DNA of 64,000 nt, taken from Paragordius varius. Lineage: Eukaryota > Nematomorpha. Positions within the stretch are counted from its first letter, which is position 1. Each line of letters begins with the position of its first letter. The notes beneath the pieces are model-generated. The model saw nothing but the letters and a program-made list of their open reading frames with translations, made no database searches and was not told the DNA's origin. This document shows positions 37,715 through 51,200 of this stretch, piece by piece. Location of the stretch: contig OZ176053.1 of the NCBI GenBank assembly GCA_964247055.1, positions 558,001 to 622,000 of the forward strand, given 5' to 3'. The translations under genes were made by a program, and so were the position numbers.

Positions 37715-40700
37715 TTTAAGCAAAGCGGAGTCGGCTCTTTAACTACTGTGTTATAAAACGATTTAATATTAAGATATACATAAATAAAATATTTAATACA
37801 GTAAAAATTGAAATTATACGGCAGGACAAAACGTAAATTTATAAAGATAAATATTTTCATCCAAAGGACAACCCCACATACTATTTAAAACCTTAATGTT
37901 TCCCATATAAGCTATTTAATTACGATTATAAAATATATAGAATTGATTGTGTTAGCATTATATATCTCTTTTTCGCACTTAAATGAATTATATTGATATA
38001 ATTCAAGATTTAAAAAGTATGGGGTTGTCTTTTAGAGAAAAATATTTGTATTTATATTTTTTCGTTTTGTCCGTTTATAATTTTAGTTTTTACTGTATCA
38101 ATCTTGATAAATCACACACAGAGTGTAAAAAATATAACATATTTTAACAATTTTAGCTAATTCATTGCCGCCTTATTCAGAAAATTTCTTAAAGAAAATT
38201 ATTTTGCTTAGATTTTGTAAAATATCTACAGATATAGAGGATCGCGTGTTGGACACCTCTACACAAGAGTATGGCATATATTGTTTGATTGGTTACAATA
38301 TAGGGTTAAACATGATCGAATTCCAACCATTGGTTGTTTTAAACCATACACTACTGTTTTTTGTAAAAAGAAGTTAAAAAGCCTAACCTTGTACATGATT
38401 ATCAGCAAATTTAATGTTGAGTTGATATTCCCCAGGTTGTTTTACAATGTAGGAAAAATCAGATGTGCCATCATGATTATCTATGCATTCAATTTCGGCA
38501 CGGCTGGGTCCTTCCATTGAAACATTCAAGCCGCCATAACCTATCATTATATAAATATATATTGATGAAATTCTTTTAATTGTTATATATCATTTATAGT
38601 TCAAATTTACCCTTAAAAAATTCAAATTCACCCTTGAACAATTCAAATTCACTCTTGAAATAAATTATGTGTTTTTGAATTCATATAATTTCTTATTAAA
38701 AATATAATATAAAATATACCTTTATGGCATAGTTTATTATTTTTTTAGTATTATTTTAATTTATCTGAAAAAAATATATAATTTATTTGAGAGTGAATTT
38801 GAATTGTTCAAGGGTAAATTTTAATAGTAAATGGTTTATATATAAATGATAACTAATATAGTGTGTCAAATCGGAAAATTTTCATATTTTTTCTTTTAAA
38901 TCACACCACTCTATGCCTAAGATATGCACTTAAAACAAACTGAAAAAGATTTTTTTTGTCTAAAAGTCAACAACCAACATATTTAAAAGGCAAAATGTAA
39001 TATTTAATTATGGCTATTTTCATAGCTTTCATCAAACGGATAAAATTGAAAAAAATTTAATATATAAAGTTAAAGAAAACTTTTATTTTCATTAACTTAT
39101 GTCCGAATCAACCGATATAAACATAAAAAATCGTCTTTCCTTCTATCTATGATATAATGATTGAAACAAACAAAATTTAATTATGTTATATCTTTTTTCT
39201 ACCAAAAACTCTTCCCCGTTCAATCATAAAAAGCGAAGATTCCATTTTAAAGCACAGATCTAACACAAAGAGTCTAAATTCAAAAAAAGATTTTTAACTC
39301 AATAACAAAAGTGTAAAGATAAACCTGCATTCTTAGTATCAACTTTAAAGAGATTAGCTTGCATAGTTTTTCCTTCAGTAACACCTTGACCAGTAATCCT
39401 AACTTTCGAAGCATCGCCCAAATCCTCTTTCTTAATGTTAACGGTGAAGGGAGAACCGGTAATTGGATCTCCATTCGGTTGAGTTATCCGTATAATATGC
39501 GGACCAATTTCATGCGGTGTAAAGGAAACACCTATTATATAATAATGGAATAAAAACATCTTGCAATTTCGTGAACAAATAAATGCTAAACTATCAAAAA
39601 TTAGTAGAAACAATAATATTTACTTTAATTAACAATGATAAAAAAATTTGATGCTACAAATGCCAAAAATTTAATTGTATCTGATGATGGGTTTAAATTA
39701 GGGCCATTTTATATAAAAAATATTGAAAATCTTATTGCCGATGTGTGGATAATTTCGACAGATTAAAATTTTGCCATATATTTTATCCATTTTATGGTGA
39801 GCGTGTCTCATTAAACTATATCCCAGTATTTAATAAAATATACTATACATTTAATTTTTTTTTTCCTTTTTTTCTTTTAAGACTAAAGTGGTAGGCATAC
39901 TTTAATAAGTTTACAACTTTGTCCAGGTCATATAATCAGTGAAAAGAATATTAAACAACATATTAAACTTATATACACATTATGCACATTTATGTTGGTC
40001 TATTCACATTATTGTTGGATCTTAAACGCTTTTACCAGCTTTTGATATTATTAAAATCTCAATATCGTGCGTATTAGTACCCGATTTCGTGATAAAATAT
40101 ATCAACACCAGTATAAATATATATAAAATAATATATTATTAAAGTTGCAAATAACACTAATACTGGAAATTTCTAAAACGCTTTCTATAAAATATTTTTG
40201 AGAAAAAGTTCATTAAGTATATATTATAACTTACCGACATATCCATTAGGCATACCACGTAAAACGCAAACATCCTCCAAGCCAGAGGGCGTAGTACACG
40301 TCGTTTTAACCCGTTTGACATCAAACGATTCGCCCCCCTCAACAAGCTTAAGGCTAATTTCATTGGAACAACCCAAGAGCATTTGAGTGCGTTTTGCGCC
40401 CTCACCCGAAATCTTAACGGTGAATGGACTACCTGCTATGTGGGATCCATTAAACTTTACATTGACACGGTAATCACCTGGGCGATTGGGGACATACGTT
40501 ACCTTAAATCAAATTTGATAAATGTAGAATTAAATTAAAATTAGTTGGCAAATTAGTTAAAAAATTTCCATCAATGTTTATATAAAAGCAATATGTAAAA
40601 GAACAACACTTTGAGTTGAATGAAAAGTAGTTGGAAAATATGTTACCTATGTTTTAAAATGATGTTAAAAGTTTTTGAATGAGTAAAATTGAGATTAAAA

Positions 40701-43196
40701 GCGCTGATTTTGAAAAGGAATTATTAATCCAAAAATTTTTCGTAAATAATTTTAAAATTCATTTATTTTATGTATATATTAACACAGATTTACAGTTAAC
40801 ATTAGTCATAATATAAAGGTTTAAAAACTTGGCTCACACATTCATTTAGTTTTTTTAACTCAAACAAAAAATCATTTCTACTGTATTTAAAAATAAATAA
40901 TTTATTAATGTAATGCTTATACTCCAACAGTTCCATCCTTATTATCATGGCAAGAGATATCAGATTGGGATGGGCCTTCCACAGTAACATTTAGTCCCCC
41001 TAAAACAAAATACAAATAAATAAAACGCATGCCCACATAAATAATTTCATGGATAGTCTTATATCATTTTACAGCATTTAGAGAAAGAAATATAAAATTG
41101 GTTAACAATCATCATATTATATGGCAAATTTGGTAAAAAGCACATTATCTTTTTTTTAAAATATATTTATACTCTAATCTACATATTTAAATTAAACAAA
41201 CTAACGTCCTTTTTAGAAATCCTACGAAGGTTTTTTTAACCCTCGTCAAGCACTTAAAAGATGATTTTAAAACGAATGTTATTCAAAATTTTTGAACATA
41301 CTTAATAAATAATTTGCAGAGTATATATAATATAATTTCTTTAACACTTCGATTCAAATTGGGGTATCTAAATACCCCAGACTAAATTTGAGTTAGAACT
41401 ACTGAAGGAAACGGTCTCAATTTAAATTTATGCTTCTATCCTAATAAAAATTATATAAATATGCCAAAATATCTAAAATAAAATTTTGTTTTGAAAAAAA
41501 AAAACTCCATGTCAAACTACTTGGCCGTCATTTTTATTTTACAAAAATTTTGCAAAATATCGTCTTTATTTTATTTTAAGGGTAAAATCAAAGCTAATAT
41601 TTGATTTAAATGACATCTAACATTAATAGAAATAAAAAAAGCTGTTTATTTTGTATTATTTTTTAATTTTACCATTGCACGCATGTCACATTGACTAAAT
41701 TTTTACCTTTCGGTTTTAGCTTAAAATAAGTAATATCAAGTATTTTTGAATAAAATTTTTTATATATTTGGGTTTATTAATGTTATATAAGTGCAAGACT
41801 TTGCTATGGTTTCGATTCATTCGACATTTTTTAAAAAATTTAATTATAAACAGGCCTGGGGTATTTAACTACCCCAATTTGAATCGAAGGACTAAAATTA
41901 ATGTGTTGTATCCAAGTGTTAAACAAACAAGCTAAAAAAAAGTTAATATGGTGCATATGAATTAACATACATAAACCCATTCATCCCATTATATGGCGCC
42001 TAAGAATGCCAAAATTAAAGTATAGCCAGCTCAAAACCAAGAAAAAAATTGGCATTTAATCATTCTATCGATACATAATGAACCAAAATATTAAATTTAT
42101 ACATTTAAAACACAAATCGTTAAATTTAAAAAAAAAACATTTTTTTTCATACATATATCATAGTTTCTCAAATAGAAAAGATTCAATAGAACTTGGGGGC
42201 TAAAATTATTTTTAAAAAGTTGGGCATTATTTTACCCGCTTCGCCATCCTTGGTAACTACGGTGAAGTTACAGGCATCCCCAGCCAAACCAAAGGAGAGG
42301 CCAGGACCCCAGGCTGTAACATTAGAATCCTTTATGTGATCCACATAGAATTGATATGGGCTACCTGTATATTATCATATATATAGAGAGAGTGAAAGAT
42401 TTTTAGGGCGGAATTTTTTTAACAAAATCATTCATTTATTCACAAAAATATCCCGATATGATGATGGACTATTTACAGTTCATATTTACCCTTAAACAAT
42501 TCAAATTCATTCTAAAATAAATTATGTGTTTTTCTGAAATTTAATTGCCAATTTTTATTTATTTCACAAAAATATTCCGATCCGATTATATATCATTTAC
42601 AGTTCAAATTCACCCTTGATCAATATAAATTTACCTTAAAATAAAATAGGTATTTTTTTATTAAAAATTGGTTATATTTTATTATATTTTTAAAGAATAA
42701 TGGAATTTTGTTTAAAATTAAAATAATACTCTGAAAATAATAATAAATTATGCCATTAACATATATTTCATATAGATGATGAGTTATATTAGCTGCTCGA
42801 AAACGCATAATTTATTTTTGGGGTGAAATTGAAATTGTTCAAGGGTGAATTTGAACTGTAAATGGTATATATGTATTTTATGATAGAAATATGTATCAGG
42901 ATTATATCAGGGTGACTTTTTTGGGTTCAGACCTTACAAATGATATAATTTTTTTAAAAGATATATTATATATATATATAAAAGTATTTATATTTAATGA
43001 TGAATTTTACCACAAAAATGGCAACTTTTTTGATCGCCGCCCGTAAGGCAGAAAAACCCAAAATATAGTAATCCTCCATTTTCGTAATAAATATATATTT
43101 TTTATAGCAACCCGATTTTGTGCTATTTCACATTAAAAAAATTTAAAGTTATAGATGGTATTTTGATTTAAATAAATAAGTAATAAAATGCAATTT

Positions 43197-43232
<36 letters not shown>

Positions 43233-46200
43233 GGTTTGATAATGAACTATAAATATGAATTTTTTCCCGGATAACTATTTTTCACATTCTTATTTCTAGC
43301 CTATACTCCTAACCTTAAAACTTTAAATTAGGGTTAATTTTAGCCCCAAAATAAAAATTGAAATTTACCTACAATATCAAATTAAGGTAATTTTTAATTT
43401 TTTTACGGTTTTAAACAATGTTTCAATACATACAATTGTTTATAGGATCTAAAGAACAAAACACTAGTAATAAATAATATATCAGTTTTAATCCCTAATT
43501 ATAAAATATTATAATCAATCAACAGCTGTTTTAGCTTATCCCTAATGAATAATACAATAGCGCATGGCATATAAAACATTGTTAGCCTAGTCCATTAAAG
43601 AATTAAAAAAAGTTTTTTTTTTAAAAAAACAACCCTTGTGTATATAACATATCCACAATATCCCCTTGTTTTTTAACAAAAAAACATGTTTTTATTCTTT
43701 TATGGACTAACTTTGTTTTATGCCATACGTTACTGTAATATAAAAAATCTATTACATATATATATGTACATTGCATTAATCGTTCGATACCAACTATAGA
43801 CCGTGGCGTATGGCATGAAACAATATTAGTCCATAATAAAAGAATAAAAAAATGTTTTTTTTAAAAAAACAAGGGGATATTAGGATATGATTATATACAA
43901 CTAGGCTGTTTTTTTTAAAAAAACATTTTTTTATTCTTTTATGGACTAATAATGTTTTATGCCATACGCTAATGTAAATTGACTATAAATATCATTTTAA
44001 TATTTTATATCTCTTAAAAATTTAATAATAGAGTAATTCAAAATAATTTTCCATTTGCAAAAATACATACCTTGAACCGGTTCCTTTTGGTATCGGATAT
44101 CAATTTCGTGCAAACCCGGTTCCGTTGGATGATATTTAAGGTTGATAGTTCCATCCGTATTACTCGTAACTTTTGGTAAACCAATTTTTCCTGAGGGCCC
44201 TCGTACTTCAGCTATATTACGGGGGGTGTAAAATTATTACATTTAATAGTATAGTATACCATTTACAGTTCAAATTCACCCTTAAACAATTCAAATTAAC
44301 CCTTAAACAATTCAAATTCACCCTTAAACAATTCAAATTCATCCTTGAATTCAAATTCACCCTCGAACAATTCAAATTCACCCTAATAATAAATTATGTG
44401 TTTTCGGAACTAATATAACTCATTATTAATATAAAATATATCTTTATGGCATAATTAATTATTTTTTTCAGTATTATTTTAATTTAAAACAAAATTTTAC
44501 TTTTTAAAAATATATTAAAATATAGGTAATTTTTAATCTTAAAAAATTTATATTGTTCAAGGGTGAATTTGAACTGTTTAAGGGTGAATTTGAACTGTAA
44601 ATGGTATATATAATATATAAAGATTGGTAATAGTTTTGAACAACGCGAAAAATTGTGTATTACTATACGGACAAAACGTAAAAACATAAAGACAAATCTT
44701 TTTTTCTCTTAAAGACAATAAACCATACTTTTTAAAACCTTTTTAATTTTTGCTATATAAGCTATTTAGTTACAATCGTAAAATATACGTAATTAATTGT
44801 GTAAGTAATAGGCACCTCTATTTCATATTTTATACAGTTCAAAACAATGATTTATATTTACAAATATAAATCAAAATTTAAAAAGTATGGTTGTTGTCTT
44901 TTAGAAAATATTAATTTTTATTTACGTTTTGTCCCTTGTATAATTTTAATTTTCCCTGTAATATATAGCATTTAAATAGATTTATATTAAATAATAAAAA
45001 ATAGCCAATGACGATATCGTAGTAAAACTTTAGCGAGTTTTCATTAAATAAATAAGTTAAATAAATAAATAATTTGAGAATAATTATATTTTGGTAGTCA
45101 AGAACATTATTAATAAAGCAAAATATACCTGAGGGTGCGCCCGTCAGAGGGGCCTTAACCGGGGAATTAAAACCCAAATGAAGTAAATTTTCATTGGGGA
45201 GACTTATAACCATATTTATCTTAGTGCCGACAATATTAAAATTACAGAATAATTTTTAGGATAAATAGATTTAAAAAGAATTATACTCACAACGAAAGAT
45301 TCAAAAATGTAATATGAAAAACGTTAAAAAACTAAAAAAATGTATCAAATTTGGCCCGAAAAAAGCGAAATTACATAAAATATTATGTATGTATTGCATA
45401 TGTAAATAAATCATTTAATTTATAAACTACACATTGTTTTAAGTTTAATATAGTGTGAGGCAACTATCATTAAAAGAAAACCCAAAGAGCATCCAATAAT
45501 GTGACAAAATAATGTTTCCAAAAATTGCGACAACTCTTCTTCATTTATTCTAACAAAATGATTGATTTTTCGCAAACGTAATTTAGTTTACAATATATAT
45601 TCATATATATATAACACAATTTAGTTTACGTATATCATAATTAAATTAATGATTTTCGTTTGAAACTAAGTTTAACACAACGCAATATTGTTATCATTAT
45701 TATCGATAATTTTTTTACCTAAAATGTTGGTTGGTAAATATTTTGAAAAAGTATAAATTTTATCAATTATAAGGTAAGATGATATATATACCATTTACGA
45801 TTCAATTCGCTCTCGAACAAGTTTCAAATTCACCCTAAAAGTAAATTATGCTTTTTCGGGTAGCTAATATAACTCATCATTAATATGAAATATATTTTTA
45901 TGGCAGAATTCATTATTTTTTCAGTATTATATTAATTTTAAACGAAATTCGATTTTTTAAAAATATATAGGAAGGATATTTTTAACTTTAAAAAACACCT
46001 ATATATTTGAGGGTGAATATGAACTGTAAATGATATAAAAAAGTTATGGGGTACAAAATAACTACTAGGAAAAAAAATTACCACAATTATACAATAATAA
46101 TAATATAAAAAAAGAAAGATACGTATTGAAAAATAAAAATAAATCAATCAATCCATATCAAGCCAAAAAGACGATATTCGAATAAAATTGAACCAACTAA

Positions 46201-48198
46201 AAAATTACTTTTCAATACAAAAACCAAATGAATAAACTAAGGTTATTAACCAAAAATCAATAGAAAAAAAGATTAGAGTATTATATTTTAATTGTCGCAC
46301 TAAATAAAATCAAAGTATTTGTGTGGTAGAAAATAGATGATAAATTTTTACCATATATTGTTTAAATTACAAGTTATATGCATCAAAAATTGAACCAGGG
46401 ATCGTCCATTCGAAATATTTTTTCAGCCCGCGAGAAAATTTTAATTAAAAATTTTTAGGAAATCCAAGAAAAATTGATTTTCTTAAACAACTTCTCTGAA
46501 TATTGGCAATGAACTAGCAAATACAGTAAAAATTAAATTATACGGACATAACGTAAAAATAAAGAGACAAATATTTTTTTCTAAAAGACAATATCCATAC
46601 TTTTTAAACCCCTAATTTTTCTCATATAAGCTACTTAGTTACAATTGTAAAATATAGTAATTGTGTTAGTTATATATATCTCTATTTCACCCTTTGCCAT
46701 TTTAAACAATGAGTTTTGTTATATTGAAAAAAATCAAGATTTAAAAAGTATGGTTGTTTTAGAATAATATGATGCAATATCAGCAAAATTTATCATAAAT
46801 TTATTAATGAATTTAGATTCCTCTAACTTTTTCGGAATACAAAAATAAAATTAAAATAAAAATACAAATTAAAATTATGATATATTTTATAAATATAGAA
46901 AAAAAACATTTGTCTTTACATTTTTACGTTTTTCCTTGCGCATGCCCATATATATATATTGCGAATACGGGCCAGATAAAACAATGTGTTATTTTGAAAA
47001 AAATCAAGATTCATAAAGTATGGTTGTTGTTTTTTAGAAAAAAAAACATTTGTCTTTATGTTTTGTCCACATAATTTTATTTTTTATTGTATTGTCTCAG
47101 GTCACCTTATAAAATATATTGATTAATGCCCATATATATTTTTTGCAAAAATTCGGTTCTCAAAGCCATTTTTGTGCGCCCGCGACACCCCTGGCTTGGA
47201 CAAAAAACATATATTTGTGTTAGCAATTTTTTTTTCAAACTTTTAGTTTCATATCTCATTAAATATTATTTATTACTTATACTTTAAATTTTAGTTTATA
47301 TTTTAATTTGGTTTCACAAAAATTACTAGTAGTAGTAATCGAAAATTTCCAATATATTCATATATTTAATTTTAGTTGAATTATAATGCATTATATATCG
47401 TTTTGAACAGTTTCAAAAATTAATTACATTGGGTAGGTGATCGACTACCCTGATTATCAGAGAGGGGGGATTTTTCCCGTGTTCTCCTTGTTGCCAGATG
47501 GAATCCAGGATGCATAAGGGAAGACGTTCTCCGTTCATCTACCCCCATATTCTCCATGAATCGAGATACTGGTTGACTCATATTATATATAAACTCAGAA
47601 TTTTTTAGTGTGCTTTCAGTTTTGTAATTCACAATCGTGGCAAAAAAAGTTTGAGGTATAAATGATTACAGCGCAGAAAAAAGATATTTTTTTCGTATTT
47701 TAGTTTAAATACTTATTCGTCGCAAAAGTTGGAGTATAATTCAAACCAAAAAAAGAAGATAATTTTTTAATATTTTATAGTTTTCAATGGGAAAATTTTG
47801 AGTATATTTTAACAAAAAATGTTTCTCTTTTCAAACTTTTTAGTTTTGATTCAATTGCAAAATTTTGTAGATATATATTAGAGACCACGAATCGAGTATA
47901 TATATGTTATATATAGGGGCGAATAATGATCTAAAAAGAATATCCGATACGAATATATATATTCGAATAAAATGACAGTTTTGCCCAATAATTTATAATA
48001 AAATATGTTGGGTGATGACGACACTTGATAATATAATTAATTATAAGGGTGGGGTCTTTTCAATCTCACTTAGCCAAGGAATATATCATGAATTATTCAA
48101 ACCCGTAATATAATTATATATATTTTCACAAAATTTATATTATAAAATATTGAAAAATATGTCTTTTATCTTATTAAAAATGTATAAATGTATAATAT

Positions 48199-48274
<76 letters not shown>

Positions 48275-51200
48275 GTTAAAATATGATTAATATTTCATAT
48301 AAAAAAATATATATTTTATTTTTTACAAGTCTCCAAGAGATATGTTGTATACCAGCAGCTTTAAATTAATATTTTCTGATTTATAAATATAATATATAAT
48401 ATAAATCAAATAAACATATTTTTATAATGTGTTAAATATCTTGAAAAAAAAAACATTTATTCGAAAAAAAAATCGTTAAAAAGTGTTAATTTATTATAAT
48501 ATATACATATATATTTTTATAAAAAATTGAATGATTCCCTCTAATCTTCTTGACTATTGTTATGATTATTTTGAGTTATGAAAAAAAAATCATTAATGCA
48601 CAATTCAAAGTCAAGGCTAAAAATATATAAGAAATATCAAATATTAAAATATTTTTTATTAGAAAATTAAGCTTTTAAAAAATAATTTAATAGTATCGAA
48701 TTGTGGATGTAAATTAATCTCAAGTATTAATTTCAAACATTATTCTTCCCCCTCTATATAGGCAAAAAATAATATTTTTCTTTCGAACAAGGGAAATGCT
48801 TAATTTTTCGTTTAACGATAAAAGTATAGATAGATACTTTTAAAATCAGTAATTATTAATCTAATTTAATAATATATAAAAATTGGTAATTAAATAAGAA
48901 TTTCTCTCTCAAATAATATAATATGAAAAGGAATATAAAATTATTATTTTAAGTTGAAAACAATGGAAGTAAGTAAAACATTTAAATAGGATAATTTTGA
49001 TCTTCTATAATAAAGCAATCTTAATATAATCAATATGAATTGATTAAAGCATTCAAAAATTCGACTGTCAAGATCTCTTAATTTAGGCATCAAAAAAAGC
49101 TAGAATACGCAATATATTTAACTACCTCTGTCAAATGTTGCATTTTTGAAAAAAAGGCACATTGTATCTCCAGACTTTTTGTCTATAGGATTCTTATAAT
49201 TTTATTATCAAAAAAAAATCAAAAGATATTAGTCAAAACTATAAAATTTATATATATATATATATATATACATACATAAATATAATTGACAAAAAAGCAA
49301 TCAAACATCATACCATATAGAATTCCATCCATCAAGGATTTCCGAATTACACGTGAAATATTTTCCTCAACTGAATATAATATGCCTGTTAAATTATCTC
49401 CTTCTTCAAAAGAATTAGTATTAAAATGTCCATTTTTTATGAACTGCTGGTTAGTAAATTGTTCAGCCATAAAAGGAATATTGAATTCAACAGTTCGATA
49501 TTGTGCATATTCCAACACTTGCTTTAAATAATGCTCTTCATATATTTTACGTTCCGTTGTGGAATTTTTCTTATTTGACCATTCTTCAACCTTTTTTTAA
49601 CATAAACATACATGGGTACACAATTACGACTCAGTAAAACCTTATTTAAATTATTACGAGAAATATATACTATTTACAATTCAAATTCACCCTTAAACAA
49701 TTCAAATTCACCCTTAAACAATTCAAATTCATCCTTAAACAATTCAAATTCACCCTTAAACAATTCAAATTCACACTTAAACAATTCAAATTCACCCTTG
49801 AACAATTGAAATTCACCCTTAAACAATTTAAATTCACCCTCAAATAAAATATATGTTTTTTATGATCAAAAATTACCTATATTTTTATTGTTTTAAATAA
49901 TAAAAATTTTGTTAAAAATTAAATTAATACTGCAAAAATATTAAACTATGATGCCATAATGATATATTTCATATTAATAATTAGTTATATTGAATTTGAA
50001 TTGTTCAAGGGTAAATTTGAACTTTAAATGGTATATATAGTATGCATTTTAATGGTTGCATATTTCACACTATAGTAAGGCAATTTGGCCTACACAGTAG
50101 TGTATGGAAAAAACAACAAAATGTTGAATTAACAATTATTTCCTTTCTTTTTTCCATACACTGCTGTGTCGCAAATTGCCCTACTATTAAAATGCATACT
50201 GTATATATCTGATTCAGTTGAAATAGTAAAAAAATTATATAATTTTATATTACAGAAATATCCTTACTATAATTCAATAATATTTTAAATATTTCAAACC
50301 TGTATTTTTTACTTTAATATATCATTTTATGCACCTAAAGTCATTTCAAACGTTTTTTCAGAAAGTTTTATAAGTTAGTTTGCAAAAAACTAAAAAAATA
50401 TTTTTCGTTTTAACTTTTAAAGTTTTAGAATATTGATAAACTATGAAAGAGTACATCTAAAAGGTTAGAAAATTTGTTTTTACTATCACTGAATAAACGC
50501 TACCTTATAAATTATTATTCGTAATTTAACTATTATTTTTATATAATATAAAAAATAAAATAAAGTAAGCCCGAAAGCTAATTTTAAACAAATATACCAA
50601 AACAGGGAAATGGCCCCCAGGAATTCGATTGCCCCCAAAATTAGTTTCAACATTATAAATTCCACATTCAGGAAAGGCCAAGAATACGGTATAAGTCCCA
50701 TCCATATTATCCACAATATCGGCATCGTAAGCCAAATTATAACAACTTTCATCGTATGAGTAACTTTGTTGAGTTTGGTGGTCCTAAAAAAATATTTCAA
50801 AAATATTTACAATTCAATTTCACTCTTAAATAAATTTACCCTCGAACAATTCAATTTCACCCTTAAACAATTCAATTTCACCCTCGATCAATTCGAATTT
50901 CACCCTTAAACCTCAAAAAAATGTTTTTAAAGATTAAATATTACCTATATTTTTATATATGTTTAAAAAATAAAAAAATTTGTTTAAAATTAAAATAATA
51001 TTGAAAAAATAATAAACTAAACCATAAAGATATATTTCATATTAATAATGAGTTATATTAGTTGCCCGAAAACACATAATTTATTTTTAGGGTGAATTTG
51101 AATTGTTCAAGGGTGAGTATGTAAATATTACGGAAAAATTATGATGGAAATTTTATTTTTTTTAAAAAAAAAGTTTTATGCAAAATCTTCATAAATTATA

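Noticed and set aside
42465-42535. Separate family A insertion left of the copy at 42589
   Set aside because: It shares the host flank with the neighbouring copy, so a local tandem duplication explains it better than a new insertion.
47420-47632. Alternative frame through the hinge-like exon using a 31-nt inner intron
   Set aside because: It is open but gives a peptide with no hinge or Ig character, while the main frame has the Ser/Arg-rich look of a filamin hinge.
49612-49809. Plus-strand reading frame with repeated PLNNSNS motif
   Set aside because: It is the 21-bp subterminal array of a family A MITE, which stays open because the period is a multiple of three; similar frames occur in other copies (44173, 58885).
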